Under the pieces are notes generated by a model, which worked only from the letters and a program-made list of their open reading frames with translations, did no database searches and was not told where the DNA came from. DNA of 16,799 bases from Acidimicrobiia bacterium (GTDB lineage: Bacteria > Actinomycetota > Acidimicrobiia > IMCC26256 > JAENVU01): NCBI GenBank assembly GCA_025357995.1, contig JANYLF010000154.1:1-16799 (forward strand), read 5' to 3'. Made by a program: the position numbers and the translations under genes. This document shows, one piece after another, positions 1-7,374 of the stretch. Position 1 is the stretch's first letter, and each line of letters begins with the position of its first letter.

Positions 1-53
1 GAAAACCATTGTGGGGAAACTCACCGTGGGTTCAAATCCCACCCCCTCCGCCA
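1..53 (+). tRNA. tRNA-Ser, 3' part (5' end outside window)
   Basis: The sequence ends like a class II tRNA. A long variable arm pairs GTGGG (11-15) with CTCAC (20-24). The T arm pairs GTGGG (26-30) with CCCAC (38-42) around the TTCAAAT loop. The acceptor 3' strand CCCCTCC (43-49) is followed by discriminator G50 and an encoded CCA (51-53). A long variable arm with discriminator G fits serine rather than leucine, which uses A. The first bases, GAAA, could be the last two anticodon bases of xGA plus positions 37-38, which also fits serine, but the full anticodon is outside the window. The isoacceptor cannot be assigned. Confidence 0.9.
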
Positions 54-74
54 TGTCATCTCTCAGGAGATAGG

Positions 75-115
75 AAACGGCCTGAACCCTCGACGGGGTT
101 CGGGTCGTTTCATTT
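75..115 (+). terminator. Hairpin terminator behind the tRNA
   Basis: A 15-bp stem is formed by 75-89 (AAACGGCCTGAACCC) and 96-110 (GGGTTCGGGTCGTTT), with two G-T pairs and a six-base loop TCGACG. The right arm ends in TTT and is followed by CATTT. It sits 21 bases after the tRNA CCA end, where a tRNA transcript would stop. The T tract is short and interrupted, so it is not a textbook intrinsic terminator, but the stem is long and well paired. Confidence 0.75.
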
Positions 116-239
116 GGGTCGCGTCGGCCCCAGCGGCGCGCCGGTGGGCTGATGGTCTTGTGACGGATGGGCCCAGAAACTGGGGGAGATCGGCCAGCCA
201 CGGGTCAAGCAGTCGCGACGCAGCGCCGATAGTTCGAGG

Positions 240-2246
240 GTGCATCGCCTGCGGACCGGGTTCGGCCTCTTCGCGTTCTACGCACTCGTGACCTTGATCC
301 CCATCGCGATCCTTGGCGTCCTCCTGGCCCAGTCGTTTCGATCCAACCTCGAGGAGAGGGGGCTCGAACAGGGTGTCGCAGTGGCGAATTCCGTCGCCCG
401 CTCTGCCGTCGACCCGAATCTCTCGGGCGCCACCCTGGCCCGCGGCCCGGACGCGACCGAACGGACCGCATTGCTTCGCGCCATCGTCCCGTTGCTTCGG
501 AACGGCGACGCGCTGCGGCTCCGACTCCGCGACGCGGTGGGACACGTCATCTTCGATCCCTTAGCTCCGCATCGCGGACCCGTCGGCCCGCCTGACCCAG
601 AAGTGGTCGAGGCCATAGCAACGAAGCCGGTCCGGCTCCTGACGCGGTTGAACGCCGACGAAGTGGATACGAAGCAGCCACTCGGCGCGCGGGTCATCGA
701 GGTCTACACGCCAATTCGTGCAGTCGGGGGCGCCGGGCGGGCCCTCGGGGCACTGGAGATCTACGTGCCTTACCAGCCCATCGAAGCCTCGATCAACAGC
801 TCCGCACGCAGCGCGACGGTGCTGGTCGTCTTCGGGCTGCTCGCCCTTTGGCTGACCCTCGCGACCATCAGTTGGTCGGTGACCCGGCGACTCCGGCGTA
901 CCGTCGAAACCACCCGTCGACTGGCCCGCGAAGACACTCTGACTGGTCTTGCGAATCGCACCGCGATGGCCGACCACCTGCGGCGGACGCTGGAACGCGG
1001 TTCGGCCGACGCGTCAATCACCGTCGCCACCATGAACATCGACGGGTTCGCGCAGATCAACGAGGTACTCGGTCACGCGAACGGTGACAAGTATCTCTGC
1101 CACGTCGCCCACCAGCTGTGCACGGCCGCGGACGAGCACGACATGGTCGCCCGCCTGGGCGGTGACGAATTCGGGCTCGTGATGCCCGACACGGATCTGC
1201 GCCAGGCCGACGCCGTCATCGCTCGGGTGCAACGCGAGTTGTTGGAGGAGACCGAGCTCGGCGGCGTCGCGCTGACGACCGAGATCACGATCGGTCTCGT
1301 CACCGGACGCGCCGGAGACGAAGCTGCCGAACTCCTCCGCCAATCAGGAATCGCGTGTCGCGCGGCCAAGCACGCCAAGATGCCGGTCCTCGCATACGAA
1401 CCCTCGCTCGAAGGTTTCGACGCCGACCGCCTCCAGCTCGTCACCGAACTCCGCCACAGTCTCGAATCGGACGCGCTCGTTCTGCACTACCAGCCCAAGA
1501 TCCAACCCCGAAGTGGCCAGGTGATGGGCGTCGAGGCGCTCCTGCGTTGGAACCACCCGGATCGCGGCCTCCTGATGCCTGGCACCTTCTTACCCGCCGC
1601 GGAGTCAACTGAGGTGATTCTCCCACTCACCGACCGCATTCTCGACGACGCCTGTCGCCAGGCCGCGCAATGGCAATCGGTCGGACGCGAGCTTCCGATC
1701 GCCGTCAATATCTCCGCGCGGTGTCTTCGCGACGCAGCCTTCGCCGATCGGGTACTGGCCACCCTCCTCCGACACCGCGTGAAGCCACACCTGATCGCGA
1801 TCGAGGTCACCGAGACCGCGGTGATCTCCGATCCCGCCCGGGCTGCCGCGACCTTGCGTCGGCTCGCACACCGAGGGATGAGCATCTCGATCGACGACTT
1901 CGGCGTGGGTTACACGTCGCTGAGTCACCTCGACCAGCTCCCGATCGACGAGATCAAGATCGATCGACAGTTCGTGGCACCACTGACCACGGGGACCGAT
2001 GCCGGTGCGGTGGTACGGGCACTGATCTCGCTCGGTCACGAGCTGGGTATGACCGTGGTCGCGGAAGGCGTCGAGGACAACGCGACCCTGAACGAGCTCG
2101 CCCGCCTCGATTGTGACCTGGTTCAGGGCTACGTCATCGCTCGACCCGCGCCGGTCGCGCAGTTCGAACAGTGGCTCCACGAGCGTGGTGAAGGCCGGGA
2201 CACGCAGTCTTGCGCGGACGTGAGCCCGATCAGCTCGCGGGCGTAA
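240..2246 (+). CDS. Membrane-bound GGDEF-EAL cyclic-di-GMP signalling protein
   Basis: This protein is predicted to make and/or degrade cyclic-di-GMP at the inner face of the membrane. It has a transmembrane helix at residues 9-30, an outside sensor region of about 160 residues (31-190), and a second helix at 191-213. A GGDEF domain follows (intact GGDEF at 307-311), then an EAL domain (EALLRW at 431-437). The expected EAL metal and catalytic residues are all present: N490 in VNIS, E522 in EVTE, the DDFGVGYTS loop (552-560), K573, AEGVE (608-612) and Q629. The cyclase inhibitory site is missing: the RxxD position before GGDEF reads DEHD (298-301). The GTG start is chosen because an in-frame stop lies at 150 and no better start occurs between; GAGGG directly abuts it, so translation may be leaderless. 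No RNA structure typical of a c-di-GMP riboswitch was seen upstream. The last 17 bases overlap the end of metF on the other strand. Confidence 0.93.
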   Translation: MHRLRTGFGLFAFYALVTLIPIAILGVLLAQSFRSNLEERGLEQGVAVANSVARSAVDPNLSGATLARGPDATERTALLRAIVPLLRNGDALRLRLRDAVGHVIFDPLAPHRGPVGPPDPEVVEAIATKPVRLLTRLNADEVDTKQPLGARVIEVYTPIRAVGGAGRALGALEIYVPYQPIEASINSSARSATVLVVFGLLALWLTLATISWSVTRRLRRTVETTRRLAREDTLTGLANRTAMADHLRRTLERGSADASITVATMNIDGFAQINEVLGHANGDKYLCHVAHQLCTAADEHDMVARLGGDEFGLVMPDTDLRQADAVIARVQRELLEETELGGVALTTEITIGLVTGRAGDEAAELLRQSGIACRAAKHAKMPVLAYEPSLEGFDADRLQLVTELRHSLESDALVLHYQPKIQPRSGQVMGVEALLRWNHPDRGLLMPGTFLPAAESTEVILPLTDRILDDACRQAAQWQSVGRELPIAVNISARCLRDAAFADRVLATLLRHRVKPHLIAIEVTETAVISDPARAAATLRRLAHRGMSISIDDFGVGYTSLSHLDQLPIDEIKIDRQFVAPLTTGTDAGAVVRALISLGHELGMTVVAEGVEDNATLNELARLDCDLVQGYVIARPAPVAQFEQWLHERGEGRDTQSCADVSPISSRA

Positions 2247-3090
2247 GCCCGAGGTTCTCGTAGATCATCATCGTCGCGCGCGACCGGTTGAGCGTGATGA
2301 AGTGCAGCCCCGGCGCGCCGCCCGCGAGGAGGTCGCGAGACAACGTGGTCGCTTCCTCGACACCCACGTTGAAGACGGCTTCGGGATCGTCGGCGACCGC
2401 GTGCAGCTTGTCGGCCAACCACGCCGGGAAATCCGAACCCTGGAGCTCGGTCATGCGTTTGATGCTGCTGATCGCGGTCGCGGGCATGATCCCGGGAATC
2501 ACTGGCTTGTCGATGCCAAGTTTATGCAATGAGCTCACCAGATCGAAGTAGTGATCCGCGTCGAAGAAGAACTGCGTGATGGCGAAGTCCGCCTCGGCCA
2601 ACTTCTCCGCGGTACGGGCGCGATCGGCCGCCAGACTCGGCGACTGCGGATGTGGCTCGGGGAACGCCGCCACGCCAATCGCGAAGTCACCGGCCTCCCG
2701 CACGAGACGGACGAGATTGATCGCATGGTCGAGCTCACCCGGAGGAAGGTCCTGTCCCTTCGGTGGATCGCCCCCCAGCGCCAGGATGTTCTCGATGCCG
2801 GCGTCGCGGTAGCGCCGGGCGATTCCCACGAGCTCCGCGCGTGAATGGCACACACACGTGAGATGCGCCATCGGCGTCACGCTCGTCTCTCGATGGAGAC
2901 GCGTCACGATGTCGTGGGTCATCTCCCGAGTGCCGCCACCTGCGCCGTACGTGACCGACGCGAACGACGGCGCCAACGGTTCCAACTCCGCCAGTGTCTT
3001 CGTGAGGGCCTCGGCGGCCTCCGGCGTCTTGGGGGGGAAGAATTCGAAGCTGTACGTAGGACCCGCGGCCAGGATGTCGGTGATCTTCAT
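2230..3090 (-). CDS. metF: Methylenetetrahydrofolate reductase (5,10-CH2-THF to 5-CH3-THF)
   Basis: This cytosolic FAD enzyme reduces 5,10-methylenetetrahydrofolate to the methyl donor for methionine synthesis. The 286-residue length is typical of the catalytic-only bacterial form, with no AdoMet regulatory domain. Family motifs run in order: SFEFFPPK (14-21) with catalytic E16, VTYGAGGG (46-53), LALGGDPPKG (103-112) with the flavin-site Asp, FPEPHPQS (143-150), ITQFFFD (171-177), PGIMP (199-203) and GLHFITLNRS (261-270). The reading frame is open for 35 more codons upstream, but that extension is low-complexity and would run into the divergent transporter gene. The ATG before KITDILAAG is therefore preferred. 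No Shine-Dalgarno sequence is visible; a TACCCT hexamer nine bases upstream suggests a leaderless message. It converges on the GGDEF-EAL gene with a 17-base overlap. Confidence 0.96.
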   Translation of the reverse strand: MKITDILAAGPTYSFEFFPPKTPEAAEALTKTLAELEPLAPSFASVTYGAGGGTREMTHDIVTRLHRETSVTPMAHLTCVCHSRAELVGIARRYRDAGIENILALGGDPPKGQDLPPGELDHAINLVRLVREAGDFAIGVAAFPEPHPQSPSLAADRARTAEKLAEADFAITQFFFDADHYFDLVSSLHKLGIDKPVIPGIMPATAISSIKRMTELQGSDFPAWLADKLHAVADDPEAVFNVGVEEATTLSRDLLAGGAPGLHFITLNRSRATMMIYENLGLTPAS

Positions 3091-3099
3091 GGTGCGCAG

Positions 3100-3105
3100 A
3101 GGGTA
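3100..3105 (-). promoter_or_regulatory. Putative -10 element of metF
   Basis: TACCCT on the minus strand (TAnnnT pattern) ends nine bases before the metF ATG. Only 32 bases separate metF from the divergent transporter start, so any minus-strand promoter used by metF with this start must lie here or inside the transporter gene. No recognisable -35 box accompanies it. The call rests on position and the short match alone. Confidence 0.3.
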
Positions 3106-3122
3106 CGCGAGACTGGACGGTC

Positions 3123-4433
3123 GTGACCCCGGGTTCCGCCGAGCCTCCCGAACCCCCGGACCATCGACCCCGTCATCACCCACGCCGACGCACACTGCGC
3201 GGCCGCGGTTACTTCAAGCGACTCGGCCCGGGGCTCGTCACGGGAGCCGCCGACGACGATCCGTCCGGCATCGGGACCTACTCCCAGGTGGGCGCGGCCT
3301 ACGGCGTGTCGTTGTTGTGGTCGATGCCCGTTGTCGGAGTCATGGCCGCCGCCGTGCAAGAGACCGCGGCCCGGCTCGGCCTGCAAACCGGCGTCGGACT
3401 CTCGACCTTGATTCGGCGTCATCTCGGTCGGCGGGTGCTCGTCGTGTGTGTCGTGCTCGTCGCTATCGCGAACACGTTCAACATCGCGGCCGACCTTGCC
3501 GCAATGGGCGCGGCGATCCGGCTCGAGATTCCACTTCCCGAGACAGTGCTCACGATCGCGCTCGCGCTCGGCATGGTGGTCCTCGAACTCCTCGTTCCGT
3601 ACCACCGCTACTCGCGAGTCCTGCGAGTGCTCGCGCTCTCCCTCGGCGCCTACATCGTGGTGCTCTTCACGGTGAACGCCGACTGGTCCGCGGTCGCGCA
3701 CGGGTTCCTCAACGTTCACATCCCCAGCAATCGCGGCGCGCTCGCCGCGCTGCTCGCCGTCTTCGGTACCACCGTGTCGCCGTACCTGTTCTTCTGGCAA
3801 GCGTCCGAAGAGATCGAGGAGACGGGCGAGATCGCGGAGGACGACCACGAGGCGCCGACCGACAACCAGCTGACCGCAATGCGCGTCGACGTTGTGGGCG
3901 GCATGGCCTCGGCCGTCGTGATTGCCAGCGCGATCATGATCTCGACCGCATTCACGTTGCACACTCACGGGCTCACCACGATCGCTACCGCCGATCAAGC
4001 CGCGGCCGCGCTCGAACCACTCGCCGGGTCGTTCGCGCAGCTCATCTTCACCCTCGGCATCGTCGGACTCGGACTGCTCGCGGTACCGGTACTGGCCGGT
4101 TCGACCGGATACGCGGTCGCCGAAGCCATCGGTCGTCCCGAAGGACTCTCGAGGCACTTCCGTGAGGCCCGCGGGTTCTACCTCATCATCACGACGTCGA
4201 TGGTCGTCGGCCTCGGTCTCGATCTGCTCGGACTCAACCCGATCCGCAGCCTGTTCTACGCCGCAATCCTGAACGGCATCACCGCGCCGCCGCTCGTCTT
4301 CGTCATGTGGTTACTCGCCCGGAACTCCGACGTCCTCGGCGACCGACGGAGCGGTCCGTTCTCCTCGATCTTGCTCCTCGGCACCGTGGTCGGCAGCCTG
4401 GCCCTCCCCATTGCGTACCTTCTGTGGTCATGA
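3123..4433 (+). CDS. Nramp-superfamily divalent cation transporter with atypical metal site
   Basis: A 436-residue polytopic membrane protein of the Nramp (SLC11, PF01566) family, expected to import divalent cations. The first transmembrane segment carries GAADDDPSG (41-49) where classical MntH-type proteins have the metal-binding DPGN motif. The helix-6 region reads TTVSPYLFFWQ (216-226) where classical members have a methionine within an MPH-type motif. The conserved Asp (D46) is kept, but the soft methionine ligand that favours Mn2+ and Fe2+ appears absent. The cation may therefore differ, with Mg2+ possible by analogy to Nramp-related magnesium transporters (inference). A charged loop at 229-249 follows helix 6. 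About eleven hydrophobic segments are visible. The GTG start is the only plausible one before the first helix; the ribosome binding site is weak. The TGA overlaps the ATG of the following DUF2505 gene. Confidence 0.88.
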   Translation: MTPGSAEPPEPPDHRPRHHPRRRTLRGRGYFKRLGPGLVTGAADDDPSGIGTYSQVGAAYGVSLLWSMPVVGVMAAAVQETAARLGLQTGVGLSTLIRRHLGRRVLVVCVVLVAIANTFNIAADLAAMGAAIRLEIPLPETVLTIALALGMVVLELLVPYHRYSRVLRVLALSLGAYIVVLFTVNADWSAVAHGFLNVHIPSNRGALAALLAVFGTTVSPYLFFWQASEEIEETGEIAEDDHEAPTDNQLTAMRVDVVGGMASAVVIASAIMISTAFTLHTHGLTTIATADQAAAALEPLAGSFAQLIFTLGIVGLGLLAVPVLAGSTGYAVAEAIGRPEGLSRHFREARGFYLIITTSMVVGLGLDLLGLNPIRSLFYAAILNGITAPPLVFVMWLLARNSDVLGDRRSGPFSSILLLGTVVGSLALPIAYLLWS

Positions 4434-4918
4434 ACTTCGAAATCGTGCAGGACATCTCCGCGACCGTCGACGCGGTTGACTCCGCGCTCGTGGATCCGAG
4501 CTTCCTCATCCGCATGGACGAGCTCCCGAAGCTCGGCACGGCGGAAGTGGTCGACCAGCGGCGCGACGGCGACATCGTGTACCAGGACGTTCGCTATCTC
4601 TTCGAGGCGGAGATGTCGCGCGCGGTGACGCGCGTGGTCGACCCCAAGTTGATGACGTGGGTCGAGCGATCGGAGTGCGACCTCACGACCCACATCACGC
4701 GTTGCGAGATCCTGCCCGATCACTACGCGGGCCTCCTAGCCGGCCGGTACCAGTCGATCGTTGTCGGCGCGGGCACCGCCGCGCGGCGCACGATCAGCGG
4801 CGAAGTCAAGGTGAGGGTGCCGCTCGTCGGCGGCAAGGTTGAAGGCGCGATCGTCGGTGGGCTTCGCGAGAACGCGGCCGCACAAGTCGCGCTCCTCGAC
4901 TCCTGGCTCGCCCGGTAG
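4430..4918 (+). CDS. DUF2505 family protein
   Basis: A 162-residue soluble protein resembling the actinobacterial DUF2505 family (PF10698), probably with a START/SRPBCC-like hydrophobic-cavity fold. No function is established. Visible family traits are the N-terminal MNFEIVQDIS, alternating beta-strand stretches, and a C-terminal VRVPLVGGKVEGAIVGGL segment before a final helix ending in LLDSWLAR. The ATG at 4430 overlaps the transporter stop as ATGA, which indicates translational coupling. The frame is open further upstream, but that extension lies entirely within the transporter gene and is Arg/Pro-rich, so it is rejected. There is no signal peptide or membrane helix. Coupling to the transporter hints at a shared role in envelope or metal handling, but that is only inference from position. 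Confidence 0.8.
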   Translation: MNFEIVQDISATVDAVDSALVDPSFLIRMDELPKLGTAEVVDQRRDGDIVYQDVRYLFEAEMSRAVTRVVDPKLMTWVERSECDLTTHITRCEILPDHYAGLLAGRYQSIVVGAGTAARRTISGEVKVRVPLVGGKVEGAIVGGLRENAAAQVALLDSWLAR

Positions 4919-4965
4919 AACCCAAGTCTTCGACGCCGGCCCCGCCACGATGGCAAACTCTCCGG

Positions 4966-6087
4966 ATGCCGCCCGAGAAGCTCCAGTGGAAGCATCTGTA
5001 CGACGAAGTCGTCACGTCCGGTCTTTGCACCGGCTGCGCGGGCTGTGTGATCGCCTGTCCACACGACGTACTCGGCTACAAGGACACCGAGGGTGTCTAT
5101 AAGCCGTTTCAGCTCGAGGAATACGGCGGACCCGCCGACTGCTCACACGGAGACAAGGGCTGCACGTCCTGCACCCGCGCGTGCCCGCGCTTTCGGGCGT
5201 GGGAACCGGAGATCGACGAGTTCATGTTCGGTCGCACCCGCACGCCCGATGAGATCTCGGGCATCTACAAAGACATCGTGCTGGCCCGCGCGTCGGACCC
5301 GGTCATCCACGAGGTTGGCCAAGACGGTGGACTCGTCGGCGCGATCCTCCTGTACTGCCTCGAGAAGGACATCATCGATGCCGCGCTCGTGAGCTACCTC
5401 GAAGGCGACGGCACCAGCTGGAAGGCCATCCCCGGAGTGGCGCGCACGCGTGAGGACATCATCGCGTCGGCGGGTTCGCGATACACCTACAGCGCGAACA
5501 CCATGGCGTACGCGGAAGCCATCGAAGGTGGTGCGGAACGCATCGCGCTCGTGGGTATGAGTTGCCAGAGTTCGGTGCCGCCGGTCATGAAACAACGGAA
5601 GGCCGGCAAGGTCGGGCGTCGCCTCTCGCTCAATATCGGCCTGCTGTGTTCGAAAACCTTCGACGACGCGATCTTCGAAGAACTCTTCGAGGCGAAGCAC
5701 GGGTTGAAGAAGTCCGAGATGAAGAAGATGAACATCAAGGGTGTCTTCCAAATCTGGATGAAGAACGGCGACTACCACGAGGTCCCGCTCAAGGAATGTC
5801 ACGCGTGGACCCGCGAGGGTTGCAAGGCCTGTCCCGATTTCGCGGCCGAGCACGCCGACATCTCCACCGGCGGCATCGGCAAGTTCAACGATTGGACGCT
5901 CACGATCGTCCGCACCGACATCGGCCGCGAGATCATGGACGGCATGCTCGCGGAGGGATGGATCGAAACGCGCCCGGGCGACGACGACCCGGACGCGATC
6001 GCGCTCATGCACAAGCTCGCGGCGCGGTCACGCAAGCGCTGGCCCGAGTTCGCGATCGACGCACCGCGGTTGCTCCCCACGACATAA
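4966..6087 (+). CDS. FrhB/FdhB-like iron-sulfur flavoprotein (coenzyme F420 hydrogenase/dehydrogenase beta-subunit family)
   Basis: A 373-residue protein of the family that includes the F420-reducing hydrogenase beta subunit. Such proteins pass electrons between iron-sulfur clusters, a flavin and usually F420. An N-terminal two-cluster ferredoxin domain is clear: CTGCAGCVIACP (C21, C24, C27, C31) and C59, C66, C69, C73, the last three in CTSCTRACP. The FrhB core follows with GQDGGLVGAILLY (118-130), the C200 region GMSCQS, and EGCKACPDF (284-292), whose cysteines could hold a third cluster. No hydrogenase or formate dehydrogenase subunits are nearby, so it probably acts as a stand-alone oxidoreductase with an unknown partner. 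The start at 4966 has no Shine-Dalgarno sequence; CAAACT lies six bases upstream. An earlier ATG at 4950 is in another frame. The gene follows the DUF2505 gene after 47 bases and may be in the same transcript. Confidence 0.87.
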   Translation: MPPEKLQWKHLYDEVVTSGLCTGCAGCVIACPHDVLGYKDTEGVYKPFQLEEYGGPADCSHGDKGCTSCTRACPRFRAWEPEIDEFMFGRTRTPDEISGIYKDIVLARASDPVIHEVGQDGGLVGAILLYCLEKDIIDAALVSYLEGDGTSWKAIPGVARTREDIIASAGSRYTYSANTMAYAEAIEGGAERIALVGMSCQSSVPPVMKQRKAGKVGRRLSLNIGLLCSKTFDDAIFEELFEAKHGLKKSEMKKMNIKGVFQIWMKNGDYHEVPLKECHAWTREGCKACPDFAAEHADISTGGIGKFNDWTLTIVRTDIGREIMDGMLAEGWIETRPGDDDPDAIALMHKLAARSRKRWPEFAIDAPRLLPTT

Positions 6088-6113
6088 CCGCGGGACGCGC
6101 GCGCAACCTGTCG

Positions 6114-6119
6114 TAGTAT
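6114..6119 (+). promoter_or_regulatory. Putative -10 element upstream of nhaA
   Basis: TAGTAT fits the TAnnnT pattern and is the most AT-rich point in the 92-base gap between the FrhB-like gene and nhaA. A leader of about 55 bases would result. No convincing -35 sequence sits 16-18 bases upstream, so this is only a weak candidate. Confidence 0.25.
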
Positions 6120-6169
6120 CAGTGTTCGGCGCGCCGGGAAGTCTGGTCGGCATCCCTCTTCCAACGCGC

Positions 6170-6173
6170 GGAG
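6170..6173 (+). promoter_or_regulatory. Ribosome binding site of nhaA
   Basis: GGAG lies six bases before the nhaA ATG. It is one of the few clear Shine-Dalgarno sequences in the window and fixes this start. Confidence 0.6.
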
Positions 6174-6179
6174 ACGCCG

Positions 6180-7340
6180 ATGCCCAAGCCGATTCCCCGA
6201 CGCCGCGCCCTCGAATTCCTCCGTACCGAGCTTGCAGCCGGCGTCGCGCTCGTCGCCGCGACCGTCGCTGCGCTGATCTGGGCCAATCTCGCCCCCGGCG
6301 TGTACCACAACACATGGTCGGCGACGCTGTCTCTCCCCGGTCCGGGCCGCGACTTGACCATCGCGGAATGGATCACGAGCGGACTCATGGCGGTGTTCTT
6401 CTTCGTCGTCACCCTCGAGATCAAGCGCGAGATTGTCGACGGGGAGCTGCGCAACCCGCGGATCGCGGCGATCCCGGTGATCGGCGCGATCGGAGGCATG
6501 GTCGTTCCCGCATTGATCTATGTCGCGGTCACGGCCGGATCGGGACTCGGCCGCGGTTGGGGAATCCCCATGGCTACCGACATCGCGTTCGCGATCGGGG
6601 TGCTCCGTCTGTCGGGACGTCGAGCGCCGCGTGTGCTCGGACTCACACTGCTCACGCTGGCGATCGTGGACGACCTCGGTTCCTTCGTCGTCATCGCGCT
6701 GTTCTATTCGTCCGGCGTCCGCTGGACATGGGTGCTCGTCGCGCTCGGCGTCGCGCTCCTGGTTGCCTGCGGCGGCCGCCGCCTGGAACACCCTGCGTGG
6801 TTCCTCATTCCAGCCGCCGCGTTGTGGGTCGCGCTCTTCCGGAGTGGGATACCGGCCACGCTCGCCGGCGTCGCGCTCGCGTTCCTCACGCCACTGCGAT
6901 CCCGCCGCGGTCGACCCGTGCTGACCACACTCGAGCGCGCGTTGCACCCTTGGGGGAGCTTCGTCGTGGTCCCGCTCTTCGCGCTCGCGAGCGCCGGGAT
7001 CGTCATCTCGTCAACCACCATCCACCACGCCTTCCACAGTGAGGCCGCACTCGGCATCGTGGCCGGCCGCGTCGTCGGCAAGGTCGTGGGAATCGCGCTC
7101 GGCGTCGCGTTCGCATGTCGCCTGGGTGCGCACACCCCACTCGATCGCCGGAGCATCATGGCCCTCGGCTTCCTCAGTGGGGTCGGACTCACGGTCTCGG
7201 TGTTCGTGGCCGAGTTGTCATTCTCCGGACCGGAGTTGAATACCGCAAAGCTCGCAATTCTCGCGGGGTCGATCGTGGCCGCGATCGTCGCAACGGCCAT
7301 ACTCCGGACGATCCCGACGGATTCGGACGGTACGACGTAA
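6180..7340 (+). CDS. nhaA: Na+/H+ antiporter NhaA
   Basis: A 386-residue inner-membrane antiporter that exports Na+ (or Li+) in exchange for protons, giving pH and salt homeostasis. The NhaA signature segments are clear: LMAVFFFVVTLEIKREIVDG (69-88), GIPMATDIAFAIGVL (128-142) with D134, and LAIVDDLG (160-167) with the paired ion-binding aspartates D164 and D165. GRVVGKVVGI (296-305) contributes K301, matching the helix-10 lysine of the E. coli protein. About twelve hydrophobic helices are visible. The length matches the family norm, with a short polar tail. The start is well supported by GGAG at 6170-6173, six bases before the ATG. The adenylating enzyme gene follows after 34 bases on the same strand, so cotranscription is possible although the functions look unrelated. 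Confidence 0.96.
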   Translation: MPKPIPRRRALEFLRTELAAGVALVAATVAALIWANLAPGVYHNTWSATLSLPGPGRDLTIAEWITSGLMAVFFFVVTLEIKREIVDGELRNPRIAAIPVIGAIGGMVVPALIYVAVTAGSGLGRGWGIPMATDIAFAIGVLRLSGRRAPRVLGLTLLTLAIVDDLGSFVVIALFYSSGVRWTWVLVALGVALLVACGGRRLEHPAWFLIPAAALWVALFRSGIPATLAGVALAFLTPLRSRRGRPVLTTLERALHPWGSFVVVPLFALASAGIVISSTTIHHAFHSEAALGIVAGRVVGKVVGIALGVAFACRLGAHTPLDRRSIMALGFLSGVGLTVSVFVAELSFSGPELNTAKLAILAGSIVAAIVATAILRTIPTDSDGTT

Positions 7341-7374
7341 CCTCCACCAGCCTCGGGGAGTCGAAGCAGGCCAG

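Noticed and set aside
116..239. Possible c-di-GMP (GEMM) riboswitch upstream of the GGDEF-EAL gene
   Set aside because: Only a short 5-bp hairpin CCCAG-AAA-CTGGG (172-184) is visible. The two-helix arrangement and conserved junction of a GEMM element were not found. Otherwise nothing clear lies in this stretch.
1..239. tRNA-Ser 3' end as an integration site of a mobile element
   Set aside because: No integrase, no repeated copy of the tRNA 3' end elsewhere in the window, and only ordinary chromosomal genes downstream.
2858..4165. A 435-codon open frame on the plus strand across metF and the transporter
   Set aside because: Its translation is extremely Arg-rich and lacks any family motif, while metF and the transporter are both clearly real in other frames. 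High GC keeps such frames open.
4950..4965. Earlier ATG at 4950 as the start of the FrhB-like gene
   Set aside because: It is in a different frame from the iron-sulfur protein.
5799..6947. A 382-codon minus-strand frame opposite the FrhB-like and nhaA genes
   Set aside because: Low-complexity Arg/Glu/Asp-rich translation with no motif; both plus-strand genes are well supported.
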